Shown: positions 48,098-60,140, counted from the first letter of the stretch. The stretch: DNA of 64,000 bases from Rhizopus sp. PT2906 (GCA_025529335.1 JAMYHX010000186.1:1-64000); one strand, 5' to 3'. Made by a program: numbers and translations. Notes: generated from the sequence alone by a model not told the origin.

Positions 48098-48785
48098 ATT
48101 ACATTTTCTGTGTAGAATTTTTATAAATAAATACAATGAATATATTACTCAATGGCAGTCTTAAAAAAAAAAAAGAACTTTTTGTGTTAAACTGTTTGCG
48201 ATATGACTTGAATAATAAAGAAACGTAGATGTATGTCGATGCGTCTCTAATAATTGCTTTATAAGAAAAAAGGAAGAAAAGTTCATTATTACAATGTCAT
48301 TTTATATGCAAACAGGAGTATTGCTTAACCAATGAGAACTGAACATGTCGCGTTATATGTTAACATGTCAGTTTTTTTATGTTGTTCATTCTGAGAATAT
48401 AGATTTAATCTTAAACAGTATTTATAGGGTAAATATGTCACTTTTTTTTTTTCAGTTACAATTCATCTATCAATAATTCTTTTGTATCTGACTGTGCCCT
48501 TGTATTTGTTGTTATATTTGAAATATTCGTTGAGCTTTTAAGAAGTAAGCTGTTCCAAGTTGTCACAACACCATTTGGCATCATCAAACATACGCTTTTT
48601 AACTTTGATATGTTTGTGTTTTACTAAAAGAAGATTGAAAGCGATTATATTGTTTTAAATTTTGGAAGAGGATACATGCAGAGAACTTCTTTTATTTCCT
48701 TATAAGCACTTTTTGTATTGAGGTAGAAAAAGGACTCTCTGAGCCGCGCTTTTTTATTAGAGAAATATTTATAATTATTATGTCT
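48098..48785. other. convergent 3' intergenic region
   Basis: Between the stops of MOT1 (plus) and SRP72 (minus). AATAAA-like signals close to both ends, poly-A near 48165 and poly-T near 48443. No gene seen. Confidence 0.4.
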
Positions 48786-50851
48786 CTAGGCTTTTCGTGT
48801 GGAACTCTTGGCAGTCTTCTTACTCTTGCTCTTTGCACGGAAATTTGAACGCTCTTGTTTGGGTAACCATCGTTCTGGATCAGGTTGGGACTTGGGATCC
48901 ATTTTTTTGGGCAATAATGGCTTTCTCTTCTTCTTTTGCTTTGGCTTCTTGACAAAAGTACTACTTATGGTATTAATAAGGTAGATCTTGTTATGTTTAG
49001 TAATGACTCACCCGTTAGGATCTTTCTTTACATATCCCCGCTTTACACCAGGTACTATCTTTTCAAGTGTGTCGACGTCTATATGATTGAGTGCGATTTC
49101 TGGCAAAGCACTGCCATACTGTTCTGCCTTGGTAGGATCGACCTGAGCATAAGCCGCAATCAAGCCAGCGACAGCCTGAGCATCTGTTGGATCCTCCTTG
49201 ACAAGTTGTTCATAGTCCTCAACTGCTTCTTGAAGACGACCAGCCTTCAGTTTGAACGCAGCTGTCTGCTTGACAATTGAAGTTGGTGTATGTGTCGAGG
49301 CAAAGGAATCATCTGATTTCCAGATGGAAGCTGCTTTATCTAATGTTTCCATCGCCTTCTCGGGTTGACCTGTTTGTTGGTAAAGCCAGACCAAAAGGGC
49401 GACAATAGCAGGTCTATACTGTTCTTGTTTATTATCAGCTACACCGTTCAAATAATGTTGTAGTGTCTCCAAAGCATCCTTATGCTGTGATTCAAGCATT
49501 TGCAGTTGGATAGCTGCAAAATGAATAGCAAGTGACGTAGGTTTCTTTTCAGCATACTTTTTGAGTTCCTCGATTGCCTTACTGGCCTTATGTTGGTGGT
49601 AAGTGGTGCTCGCTAAGACAAGATAGAGCGAGTCGTTATCTGGATACTTATCAATCAATTTTTGTGCTTGATCTCTACATGTAGCATACTACACACGGTA
49701 CCCATCAGCTTTAAATGACATACATAAAGGATAACAAATACTAACCTTCTTTGCATATAAATGTAACAAACTTTCATTCATCAAGATCACGCGCTTTTGG
49801 TAATTTTTTAATTTAGCATCGGCTTCTTTGCTTGTTGCAAACTTTAATTTTTTGGCTGCATCTTCTATATCCTTTGCCTGGTCAATAACAACAATATTGT
49901 TAGAAGCAACGGCTGCAATACTTGTGTCTCTATTGCAAATAAGGTCAACAAATGAAAATGTATACAAAATAAGGTTTTACTTTGAGTTTAGCACGGATTG
50001 ATAGATTTGGATTGCTTCCGAAGTGCGTCCTTGAAGCTGGTATGTGTATCCCAACTGAGTTGTGATGACAGCCAATTCTTGCTCCTGTTCTTCTTCACTC
50101 ATTGTGCTTGATTTATCCATGCATTGCTCTATAAATAGTATTTCTTTTAAAAAAAGGTGCAAATGCTTTCATCCTATTAATGTTACTCTGAGCTAATTCA
50201 AGTTGTTCTTGAGCCTTTGCGATGTTTCCTTGTGCCAAATAAACCGAGGCAGCGTTATAAGCAACCTCATAGAGATCTTCTGATCTTTCCTTTACGGGGT
50301 CTATTTCCTTGCTTTGATAGGTAGAGAACAAAAGTCCTGCCTTTGCAGCTAATAGGTTTACTTGAATTTCGTCATAAAGAACATCTTTTTTATCCAAAGT
50401 TTGCAATAGTGATTCATACACTTCAACAGCTTTTTTGAATTGACCTTGTGAATACAACTAAGAAATCATGAGTATCCTTTCTTTTTGATAACGTGTAGTT
50501 TCTTACCAGCTGTGCTTCAAGATAAAGTAAGGAAGGTGACTGATTGCTTGATGACAATTCTTCCAAAAGTTCCATGGCTGGAGCAAATTGGTTTGTACGA
50601 TAATAACAATAGATCTTTTCATAAGCCAATTCCTTTGTGTTTCTGAATTGACGAGCAATGAGTGTAAGAGCGTCTTTGTATTTTTCGAGACGAATGAGAG
50701 AGATGACTTTAGATTGAAGGACTATTTTATCATCTGGTGTCAATTTTAAGAGTTGATCACAAAGTTCTAAAGCCTGCTGGTCATCTTCACTATCGATGGC
50801 ATTTTTAAGTTTTGTAAAAAGAGTGGTTGTTTCTTGTTCTTTTGACGACAT
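48786..50851 (-). CDS. SRP72: signal recognition particle subunit SRP72
   Basis: Part of the cytosolic particle that directs secretory ribosomes to the ER; SRP72 pairs with SRP68 and binds 7S RNA. It begins MSSKEQETTTLFTKLKNAI. TPR-type helices run through most of the protein (QALELCDQLLKLTPDD, FKKAVEVYESLLQTLDKKD, AYNAASVYLAQGNIAKAQ, YTYQLQGRTSEAIQIYQ). The C-terminus has the hallmark RNA-binding segment: KKRKPLLPKK, then DPERWLPKQERS and a Lys/Ser-rich tail ending TRKA-TAG. About six exons with short introns. About 620 residues. Complete. Confidence 0.94.
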
Positions 50852-51150
50852 TAATTAAGTAATGTATGCGCGCCAATATATTTTCAAGAAAAAAAAAAAA
50901 GGACACACTGGGAAGGCTGTCATGTCGCCCAAAAAAAAGTTGACCCGGTGTTTTAAAATATGCCCATTAGTGTGCTGCTCCTTTGTTTACACCAAAATAC
51001 GTTTTGTGTACTTTTTAGTGTTTCCTTTCTGCATCTTGATTCCGTTTTTTCCATGTCCCTTTTTTTGCCTCTTTTTTTTTCTTCTTCTTTTCTTTATCTT
51101 TCCCTTTCTCTTTCATTTTCTTTATTCTTTTTTCTCTTTATTTTTATTAA
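50852..51150. other. divergent promoter region between SRP72 and the next gene
   Basis: About 300 bases. Poly-A at 50889-50900 and very long CT/T-rich tracts at 51058-51145 just before the plus-strand start. No gene seen. Confidence 0.35.
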
Positions 51151-52092
51151 ATGTTTCAAAAACCAAACGCAGTTGACACACCTCGATACGAAAAACCAAA
51201 TGCGTATGACGAGGAAGATATGGCGGTGACAGCCAGTCGTCATGGAAGCCGAAGCAGTCGGATGACTACCGATTCCTATTCTAGTCGATATTTTTCGTAT
51301 CCAACTCAAGAAACACCGAATACTTCACCACCTTCATCACCCAAAACAACATTTCAACATGTTATGACTAACTCTATTCTTAAACAATCATCGCCTACTA
51401 CACAGACATCATTTACAGAATTAGAAATTAATAAACAAGAAGAACAGCGACAAAAAAGTGCTACGCTGCGTCACCAAAGAAGCATGATGTTGTTAAGGGA
51501 ACAAGAAATGCTCCGGTACTACATCTTACGGCACCGTGACATTTACAACAGCGATAGAGAGCTAGTCTATCGAAAACTAAGTTCACGATCATGGACTTAT
51601 CAGCAAAATACTTTAGTGGATGTAACCAAAGGAAATAAAAAGATTGCTTATGTGAAAAGAAAGACCTTTAACAAAGACTACATCACGATCGAATTGGAAG
51701 GAGAAAGTGAACCGGAATACTTGATAAAGAAACAGTTTACGACAAATACTTTGCTATTTGAATACGAGACATACTTTTATGGATCAAAGCTTAGATGGAA
51801 GAGGCCAAGTTTATTATCCAATGATTTTACGTGTGAGATCAAAGTGATACTAAATTTGAACAAAACAAAGGAAGATTATATTGACAGTGACAGTGATGAA
51901 GATGCAGATCATGACTACCACAGTCATAAGAATTGCAGAAGATGGAAGCTATTAGCAGAGTATAGTGAAGAATGCTTAACCATACAACGTCATGTACTGA
52001 GTCAAATAGGTGGTGACAAACGTGATTTATTAGAAGCAAATTTAATCATCACTTGTTGTACATTGATGGACGTGATAAGAAAAGCCTTTTAA
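51151..52092 (+). CDS. conserved-looking unknown protein, possible tubby/LURP-one-like fold
   Basis: A single exon of 313 residues starting MFQKPNAVDTPRYEKPNAYD. The first about 110 residues are disordered, with Ser/Thr-Pro sites. From about residue 120 the sequence is structured: RYYILRHRDIYNSDRELVYR, FNKDYITIELEGESEPEYLI, YFYGSKLRWKRPSLLSNDF, then an acidic DSDSDEDADHD insert and ending VIRKAF. The alternation of short strands with a RWKRPS-type segment resembles tubby C-terminal-like/LURP1 proteins, which are expanded in Mucorales. I make this link from the pattern only. No membrane segment or signal peptide. Confidence 0.75.
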   Translation: MFQKPNAVDTPRYEKPNAYDEEDMAVTASRHGSRSSRMTTDSYSSRYFSYPTQETPNTSPPSSPKTTFQHVMTNSILKQSSPTTQTSFTELEINKQEEQRQKSATLRHQRSMMLLREQEMLRYYILRHRDIYNSDRELVYRKLSSRSWTYQQNTLVDVTKGNKKIAYVKRKTFNKDYITIELEGESEPEYLIKKQFTTNTLLFEYETYFYGSKLRWKRPSLLSNDFTCEIKVILNLNKTKEDYIDSDSDEDADHDYHSHKNCRRWKLLAEYSEECLTIQRHVLSQIGGDKRDLLEANLIITCCTLMDVIRKAF

Positions 52093-52258
52093 GTTTGTTA
52101 TTTTTCCTCCCTTATTCCCCCCTTTTATCTTTATATATTATACATGAAACAATAAAAAGACTCCCCTCGATGTCAATATGACATAAACTACTATTATTTT
52201 ATATATAAATCTTTTTTTATTTTTTTTTTCTTTTTTTTTTTTTTTTTCTCTAATCTAT

Positions 52259-53908
52259 ATGTACCTTATCTGTAAGCTACTCTACATAGCCATCTTTGCT
52301 GTACTCTCTGCAGCTCAACCGTATCTACCGATATACTATCATGATACCCTCAATTTCTCCTCTGACCAAATCGGTCTAGTCTTGGCGATTGCTCCATTTA
52401 TTCAATCTATCTCTTGTCCTCTTTGGACATATATCGTTGACAAAAAGCCTGCCCTTCACGGATTTATCATGGCTCTTACTGCCTTCTTGGGTGGTGCAGC
52501 CATCATGGCCATCATGTTCATCGGTCAATCCTCTGGCACGTTATTTGGTATTGAACTATCCAACACACTCTTGGTCGTCGTCGTCTCTTCGTTGGCTTTA
52601 GGATTTGCCTTTTTCACTTTACCCAATATGGCTCTTGTGGACAGTGCTGTCATGAAAATATTGGGCCCCAACAAAATTTTATATGGTAAACAACCACTTA
52701 CATTGTCAAAGAAAGGGAGGACTAAAGTTTCATTCTTTGTTAGGCGAACAACGTTTATGGGGCTCTGTTTCGGCTGCATTGACTATTCTTGTTGTAGGAC
52801 AACTGATATCTTATACCGGTAATCTTGATACCATCTTTTATGTTTATGCTGCATCTACCCTGGTCTTTATTTTCTTGGCCTTCTTTGCTAAACCAAATCA
52901 ATATGAGCACCTCCCAGCGAGTGAAGAGGAGCAGCAACCGATCCAGCGTGTAAAGACGGCTGAAAAGCTATTCAACAACCGCGAAAATTACAACAGTATC
53001 TCAGACCAACACAGAAACTCTGTGGCAGGAGATAGTCACTTTGTTGATCTGTTCAAGACCAACAGCTTGGCATCGGTACATACCATTCGCGAAGAGGCTG
53101 ATGAAGCTCTTGATACTGTCGGTGTCGACTTGGGACTAGCCATCTCACGTATTGCTTCCGTAGATCAGTCCTTGGCGAGCATTTTGGAACATAGTTCCGA
53201 AGAGATTCCTTCAGCTCAGATATTTACTTCACCTCGTATCTTGACCTTCTTGATCACTACGCTCTTGTTTGGATTTGTTTTATCCATCATCATCAACTTC
53301 TTATTCCTTTTCTTGAGCGGTGAACTTCATATGCCTGCAAGTTGGATCGGCTGGACTGGACCTACGACAGGTATAACTGAGTTACTCTGCTTTTGCTTTT
53401 CTAAACAGGTAATATATTGCGCGTATACACAGACAACCTTCTAACCTTCTCTTTCCCCCCTGGAAATAGTTACAGGAAAGATTTGGTGTAACAAAGATGA
53501 TTGTAGCCGCACACATTGCAACCATTGTGCGATGTTTGGCGTACACAGTACTTGTGCCTGACTCATTTATTACCAACGTCATTGCTCTTTCACTTCAAAC
53601 CCTTCATGGTAAGTTAAATCGCTTAATCATAAAAAGGTATTGACACTCTGTCAGGTATTGGCTTTGGTATCTTTTGGGCTACCTCTGTCAGCGAAATGGA
53701 TAGTTTCTTCCCGCCCGAACAACGGTCAGTTGCACAAGGTATTCTAGGTGCTCTTCATTTTGGGCTCGGCACAGGATTAGGTGCGCTTGTAGGAGGTTAT
53801 TTGTATCAATATTTGGGCTCTGCTTGGATGTTCCGTATTGCTGCTGTCGTCTGCGCAGCCAACATGGTTATATTTTACATTGGAAGGCTGGAAAGATACA
53901 ACCATTAA
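52259..53908 (+). CDS. major facilitator superfamily transporter (MFSD6/MFS_1-like)
   Basis: Twelve-helix type transporter with unknown substrate. It starts at once in helix 1 (MYLICKLLYIAIFAVLSAAQ) and continues PYLPIYYHDTLNFSSDQIGLV, typical of the MFSD6/nucleoside-permease-like branch. The first intron, 52688 to about 52743, joins KILYG to EQRLWGSVS, a hallmark of this branch. A long cytosolic loop (about 52905-53210) with Ser/Glu-rich sequence separates the two halves. Helices 7-12 follow (ITTLLFGFVLSIIINFLFLFL, GIGFGIFWATSVSEMDSFFP, GALHFGLGTGLGALVGGYLY). A second intron lies at about 53410-53469, joining SKQ to LQERFG, and a third near 53610-53655. It ends YNH-TAA. Confidence 0.88.
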
Positions 53909-53956
53909 AAAAAGAGTAGAATAAACTGTGTTGTTATTATTATTCAAAAAAGGAAA

Positions 53957-55075
53957 TCACGCTGTATGTTTATTTACATCCGATACGATCTTACCGAGTA
54001 TTTCAGAAGCTGACAATGTGCCCTGCTCGGAGTACTTGGCGGCTTCAGACGCATGAGCACCCGTAAAGAGCCACATATAGTCAGGAATACCCTTTTGAGC
54101 AGCATAGGCAGCTATATCCTTTGTCTTGGCTGAATGAATATCATAACCTGGAACGTCAAATGACTCTAGGCGTTTCATGAGGGCATTGGGATAGCTACGA
54201 ACGGCTCTTCCGGTAAGTGCTCGTGATATCCTTGTGGGCTCCACCTGGTTTTGACCCGCCTTGAGCATGTATTCTCGGTGGGCTTTAGGAGTGGCAGAAT
54301 CGGTTGAGAGCATAAACAGGGTTCCCAAAGCAGCACCATCCGCACCCAGATGAAGAACATCGACCACGTCCTGACCGTTACTGAGTCCACCTGCAGCGAT
54401 AATAGGTATTTCAGATCCTACAGCTTGTCTGATACTTTTGGTTAAATCGCGCACAGACAATTGCGCACCTTCCAAAAATGAGCCTCGGTGGCCACCTGCC
54501 TCAATTCCCTGAGCGATGATTGCGTCCGCCTTGCGTGTTGGACTAGAGGGATCAAGGCCAGCGAGCATGATTGCTTCTCCGACAGTAGTCGCAGTTCCAA
54601 TCAAATAGACGCCTGCATTAACAAACTTTTTGTGAATGGCTTCAGGCAAGTAACCAAATGTGTAAGAGACAATAGGCACACCTTCATCCAACAGAACTTG
54701 AACTTGTTCCTCCAAGGGCGGAGATCGTAGCTGATACTCTTTTGGAATAGGTAAGCCTAGTTCAACACGAATAGCATTTAAAGCATCATCGCTTCCTTGA
54801 TAATGATGTTGAAGTTCTTCATGAGAAGGAGGCGGTGTTGGGCGACAGAACAGGTTGACACTGAATGGGCGGCTTGTCTTTTGCTGTATTTCGCGAATCA
54901 TTTCGCGTAATTGACCTGGCGCTATCATGCCTGCGCCAAGAGAACCCAGTCCGCCCGCGTTACTAACGGCAGCAACTAGATTGACTCCTGTATGACCAGC
55001 ACAGGGAGCTTGAATAATGGGGTATTGTATCTTGAGTGCTCTTGTTAATGAGGTAGTTGCCCAACTAAGTGCCAT
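53957..55075 (-). CDS. nitronate monooxygenase (2-nitropropane dioxygenase family)
   Basis: FMN-dependent TIM-barrel enzyme that oxidises alkyl nitronates such as propionate-3-nitronate. Single exon of 372 residues. The N-terminus has YPIIQAPCAGHTGVNLVAAV and SNAGGLGSLGAG (FMN-site loops). The family signature AQGIEAGGHRGSF contains the catalytic His of class I enzymes, and IPIIAAGGLSNGQDVV and LGADGAALGTLF form the phosphate-binding loops. The absence of introns contrasts with most neighbours. That fits either an old intron-poor gene or acquisition from bacteria, and it cannot be decided without a tree. The stop is 49 bases from that of the MFS gene (convergent). Confidence 0.93.
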   Translation of the reverse strand: MALSWATTSLTRALKIQYPIIQAPCAGHTGVNLVAAVSNAGGLGSLGAGMIAPGQLREMIREIQQKTSRPFSVNLFCRPTPPPSHEELQHHYQGSDDALNAIRVELGLPIPKEYQLRSPPLEEQVQVLLDEGVPIVSYTFGYLPEAIHKKFVNAGVYLIGTATTVGEAIMLAGLDPSSPTRKADAIIAQGIEAGGHRGSFLEGAQLSVRDLTKSIRQAVGSEIPIIAAGGLSNGQDVVDVLHLGADGAALGTLFMLSTDSATPKAHREYMLKAGQNQVEPTRISRALTGRAVRSYPNALMKRLESFDVPGYDIHSAKTKDIAAYAAQKGIPDYMWLFTGAHASEAAKYSEQGTLSASEILGKIVSDVNKHTA

Positions 55076-55367
55076 AATTTATAATCAAAATGAAAAAGAA
55101 AAAACGAACCCTGTCTGAGCCGTAATTTAATGTATGCGTTATTCCTTTACCCGTTTTTAAACGTAAGGTTGACCGAAGTATTCATATGAAAGCTTGTGCT
55201 GAAAAGTGATGAATAGTCTTTAGTGTTATTCTTTACTGAGAGAGTTAATATATACACCGCAAATGATCACTACAAAATCAGATAGTCTGAAAAATATTAG
55301 CTTATATTATTTTATTTTCCAATATATTTAACAGCTGATTAATATTAATATAAATATATACAGAAAT

Positions 55368-57058
55368 CTATGATGATACAGTAGTGTTACCAGTAGGCAA
55401 AGCTCCTGTACTGGCACTAGTCTCATCTGGGTAATAATAGAAACTGATAGCAATTACAATATAGACAGCCACAAGCATTAATCCTTCTAACCAATTACTT
55501 TCACCGTCCTAAAGAAAGTCATTAGCTCCTTTTCTACGCACATATCGAGTTTACTTACCATGATCAAGTAGTTCACCATGATAACAGCAATAAACAAAAT
55601 AGCTGTTTCATAAATGTTAAAGTATAAGCTCATCTCGACATTCATGCCCCAGCCAATGATCACCATCAAGGGCGTTACTAACAGAGCGATCTGCATGCTA
55701 CTTCCGACAGCCACACCCAGGGCAAGGTCCATCTATAGGATAGGGTTAACCTAATTGTATTATTTTAAAAAGATATACTTGCCTTATTCTTGATGGCACA
55801 AGTCACAGCAGTAAGATGCTCAGCAGCATTACCTACAATGGGGAGCAAAATCAAACCTACAAACGTTTCACTGATATGCCAAACTTTTGTGACATCTTCA
55901 ATAGCAGAAACGAGGAATTCGGCACAGACACCAACAAGGGCAGTTACGATAATTAGTCTATTTTACTGCTTTAGTTTGATTTTTTTTTTAGATATAAACT
56001 AGACTTACAAGGCAACAGCCATCCAAGCAGGTAATTGTGGCTCTTCCTCCTCCTCCTCTTCTTCTTCTACCTCTTCTTGCCTTGAACCTCCTTCAACGTC
56101 AGGACGTCTAGTGATGTCACGACTTTCTACAATGGTTGGCCCTATAAACTGGATATTTATATAAAAAAGGAAAATTAGACAAGAATCGAACATTCCCAGT
56201 ATTCGGACGTACCAAGTGCTTGTGTGTCCTTAACTACTCAAAAAGGTAACTTAGCCACTGCGTCTATCTTTAAGTCACTTGACTTACTTGGAAAAATATA
56301 TATGAAAAGTAAAGAATGAGCAAGATGACAGAGGTGGCTCTTGAGATGCGGAGGATATCTTGAGTCAGGTCCTCGTTTGATTCTGATCTAGCTGAAGTGA
56401 TTGAGCCGTAAAATGAGGCAGGGATCAAGAGAGAAGCTACAGAGATAAACAAGAGTGAGGCTGAAGTCTGAGCCACAGTCTTGTTGAAGTGTTGTTCTTT
56501 GTAATAGTAACCACCACCCCAGAAACACATGCCAAGGACGAGAAGTAAGTTTGAAAGAATAGAGCCGAGCATTGATGCTTGCACGACAACCACCAGATTT
56601 TGAGTGAGTGAGATGATACTGATGATGAGTTCTACAGCGTTACCGAATGTGGCATTTAATAAACCACCAATAACCTAGAATAAATTAGCTCTTTTTATCT
56701 TCGTTTCGCACTGTGTTCTTACCTCTCCTGTACGAAGGGCGATGTCTTCAGTAGCAAAACCAAGGAGCTTGGCCAACGGAACGATTGCCAAGAAGTTCAT
56801 AATAAAGGTAATAGTAGGTGACCAGACAAAATGAGAAGCAATTCCAATAGGTACAAACACGAGAAGTACATTCACATAAGAGGATAGAACAATGGTCTTC
56901 AATCCTTGCATAGCAGGTATCTTTTTCTGTTTCTCTTTAAATAAGCTAAATCGTGTTCCTTCCCGAGTAGGATGGGTTGACAGTAAAGAATTGTTTGTAT
57001 TTGTAGGCACGTCTGAAGTCGATGCTTCATAACTTTTATCTTCCTGTACTCCAGGCAT
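55368..57058 (-). CDS. VCX1: vacuolar Ca2+/H+ exchanger (CAX/VCX1 family)
   Basis: Uses the proton gradient to move Ca2+ into the vacuole. It starts MPGVQEDKSYEASTSDV with a disordered N-terminus, then about 11 membrane helices in two pseudo-repeats. The two ion-binding motifs of the Ca2+/cation antiporter family are both visible: GGLLNATFGNAVELIISI in the first half and LLPIVGNAAEHLTAVTCA in the second. A Glu-rich cytosolic loop (EVEEEEEEEEEPQ, about 56030-56070) separates them, as the acidic motif does in other CAX proteins. At least five exons. It ends TTVSS with stop at 55370-55368. Complete. Confidence 0.93.
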
Positions 57059-58704
57059 ACGAAAAAAAAAAACTAATGGATAAAGAAAAGCGATCAAGTC
57101 AATAAAAAAAAAAAAAGCCTATTTATTTAATTTTACATATAAAGCTCCGATTTTTACTATGACAACCATAACTGCCAGAGTGTGATTTCATTCATTTACA
57201 CAAAGTTACCAAAGATTACATCCTGTCAAATATCAATTCCGAATACATCATAAAGGGCTCATCATAAAATAATATCAAAGCTAAAGTATATCCTTTCAGT
57301 AGCATTAGTTAAGAGAAAAAAAATTTTTTTTTCTTTCCATAATGAAACATATAGGCTAAGAAGTTATTCATCATGCTTGAATAAGACTTGACCAAACAAG
57401 GGAGAATCAATGACCTGCAGTGACAAAGAGTCATCATACTGAAGAGCGCATTTATTGGAATTCTTTGTCTTTGTTTCGATGTCTGTTATACAGTTACATC
57501 TTGGTTTATTTTACTGCAAGAGAAATAGAAAAAGGGAAGGTAAGAATAGACAGAGAAAGATGACTAGAGAAATTCACTTTACTTGTACTATTTCTCCTTT
57601 TTTGTCTACAAACAATCAATAATAATGATGTAAGTATTCCCCTTTTTTTCGTTGTGGTTTTATATCAAAAAGGAGAGGACCTTAGTTCATTTTTATGCTC
57701 GTGTAACACTTGTTAAATTGAGGCTGGTGTCGATCGGTCGCATTTTTGTCAAATGGCTGGAATTTCCCTAAACAAGAAAAAGGCGCCTTCTATCAAAGCT
57801 CTTACGGTTACCTACAAAACTACTCACTACTACTGCTGTTGCCCCGTAAAAATAGCGTATGGTTACAGATATGCTATATCCTTGACATTATACATTCTGG
57901 CTAATGGAAAGAGAGTTATGCATACTAATTTATGCAAGTTCCTTATTAACAAGCTATGCTATGACATGCATTGAATCATAAAAAGTGTGTGTATGTGTTT
58001 TTAAAGTATTTTTAATTCAGTACATTAAATGTACTAGCATTGTCGTAGCCTGGTGCCCTCTTTCTCTTCTTCAGCTCAAGGCTTACGCATAGTTGTATGC
58101 ACACTTCATTTGATTGTCACTTGACTGTACCTGAGGCATAACTAAATAACTGAATCCTTTTCTTTTATGAGAGATATGACTGGTATTGAATTTTGCATTT
58201 TATTGAATTATCCCTTTGAAATCATAACTAGAAGCTCTTTGACTTGGTAGTTGTGTATGTATAAGAGTGTATGTCTTTTTATTTGCTTTGACCAGTAATA
58301 ACGCTGCTTCGAGACTATCAACACCTTTTAGCAAGGTAACTATGTCTTATCCACATGTAGGGACATGGTATTCCTTGTTAGTGAATAAGAGTAATGCGTA
58401 TTGTCGCATCAATGTAGGCATGGAAGTATCCTTAATGACATCCAAATAGGCTTTCTTTAGATCATAGGCAGTTCTCTGCAACACCAGGTTATATCAAGAT
58501 TTGGGTTTTGTTCATATGAGTGATCGAACAATGGTTCTAGACACTTTTTATATCCATCAACCTCAACTTTATACAGCATCTTTATTATTACAATAATATA
58601 GATAGCTTATTCATTTGGTCAAATGGGTTCTCTGGAATATGTTGTTTAATTTATAAAAAATGAAGGGAAATATGTGGTTTATTTAGTATGTCTTGGCATT
58701 AGTT
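57059..58704. other. gene-poor intergenic region
   Basis: No supported gene. Poly-A near 57104 is upstream of the exchanger gene. An ATG frame at 57753-57974 (with three adjacent cysteines) and short open stretches near 58267-58449 have no recognisable content or splice logic. Probably non-coding or remnants. Confidence 0.4.
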
Positions 58705-59096
58705 TTACTCGTCATAAGTATGAACTACTACTGAGTTAGTTTGATTCATTATTTCATGCAACACTTTACCTGTCTTGTCTTCTTCAAGAAAGTCAACAAA
58801 AGCTGGTTGCTCTTTAGTTGCAATAGTGTTATCTGGTACTGTAAATGCAAATGCTTTCATAGTGGAATGAAACTCATAAGTCACCTTGCCTCCCATAGAC
58901 TCAATATTCTTTCTGGCTGCCTTGTATTCTTCGTCTGTTGCATCTGGCTTTAGACCCAAAATGTACTTGTAGTCAGCTAGTAAATAAATAAGCTACATTA
59001 GTCCATTCCAACAAGATCTGATTCACATATTACGTTACCATAGACGAGTGTTGCATAAAGTAATAATAAGGTTACTGTCAGTAAATAAATTCTCAT
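58705..59096 (-). CDS. secreted I9-type protease-inhibitor-like protein
   Basis: Two exons. Exon 1 from 59096 encodes a signal peptide, MRIYLLTVTLLLLYATLVYA, and is joined in frame across an intron of about 60 bases. Exon 2 encodes DYKYILGLKPDATDEEYKAA, GGKVTYEFHSTMKAFAFTVP and FVDFLEEDKTGKVLHEIMNQ. This is the fold of the subtilisin propeptide/proteinase B inhibitor family (Inhibitor I9). Yeast Pbi2, the known fungal member, lacks a signal peptide and is cytosolic/vacuolar; here the signal points to secretion. Mature length about 90 residues. Its target protease is unknown. Confidence 0.8.
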
Positions 59097-59242
59097 TGTA
59101 ATTGGATAAAGAAACAAAAAAAAAAAAAGAAGCCAAGAAAAAATGCAGAGTTGCATTAGGCAGTTGACGTCGTTTTAAATCTCAGCTTCTATCAGTATAA
59201 AAAAGGATTTCTATCTCTTTCTATAGGAAATATCGAGAAAAT

Positions 59243-59444
59243 ATGCTTGTTATTGTAAGTAATGGTAGAAGCCTTTACAGTTATAAATACATATCATTAT
59301 TCTGAGTTCAACAAATGTGGAGCAAAAATGAAGTTTCCCAAGTTATTTCCTATTGAATTTGAAGAGAGCCTGCGTGCTTGGCTTACACACCAAGGAGATT
59401 TAAGACATATGAACTCAGACCGTCGAGGGCGAACGAATAGCTGA
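59243..59444 (+). CDS. possible small spliced protein of unknown function
   Basis: A TATA-like TATAAAAAAGG at 59196 precedes the ATG at 59243. After only four codons (MLVI) comes a perfect GTAAGT donor. Splicing to the acceptor ...CTGAG about 52 bases on joins in phase to FNKCGAKMKFPKLFPIEFEE and RAWLTHQGDL, ending at TGA 59444; about 45 residues. Without splicing the ATG at 59262 gives a 60-residue version of the same frame. No family recognised. Divergent from the I9 gene. Confidence 0.33.
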
Positions 59445-60132
59445 CCTTTCGAGTAAATGAAGGTAGAATGTATGCTCTACTGTAAGATCATACTCCGAGT
59501 TTATTATAATGATTTATATCAAACACTTCACTTCCTTTGCAAATGCCTGCGCACATTAAACTTTGCACCAAAGTTTTCTTGCCCACAGATATAACAGATC
59601 ATCTGAGCAAAAGCTTTTGCTTTTGTCAAGACAACAAAAAAAAAGGGTAAAGCGTTACCTTGAAAACTAAAAAACTAACCAAAAAAAAGCACTCCAAAAG
59701 TATTCTTTCAGAGTTTATGTGTGGCCTACTTGTTCACGATAACTACAAGATGATTTGCTAGTATCAATTTCCATAGATGTGCTAGAGCACTTTTTTGTTA
59801 GTAGAATGTTTTATTATGCAGCTAATAAGCGCTTTCATCATTTATGCAAGCTAAAACTTTCATCGCTTATATTCAAACTAGACAGGATAAACAAAAGAGA
59901 GTGTCTACAACAAAAACAGTCCAAGACATATATCGTGTTCATATTTTACTTTTATGTAATCAGTTTGAATACAGCTATGATAAGCATGATCAAGCGTACG
60001 TATGCAAAAGAGGGTGGGGGGGCCTTTGAAATGAATCACACTGTTTTGTTAATAATGACTTCATATCGACTACAGGTTTTAATAATTTTACTTTCATACT
60101 GATTCAATCTTGAAACCTCCGATTGTACAAAT
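59445..60132. other. intergenic region
   Basis: No supported gene. A short inverted pair, CAAAAGCTTTTGCTTTTG-like, lies at 59606-59626. Open stretches at 59755-60102 look like chance. Confidence 0.35.
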
Positions 60133-60140
60133 ATAAAAGG
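60133..60140 (+). promoter_or_regulatory. TATA box of the KGG stress protein
   Basis: TATAAAAG lies 53 bases before the ATG at 60186. Confidence 0.55.

Noticed and set aside
57753..57974. 73-codon frame with CCC
   Set aside because: No promoter-like signal of the kind seen before real genes here, no recognised domain, and composition similar to surrounding non-coding DNA.
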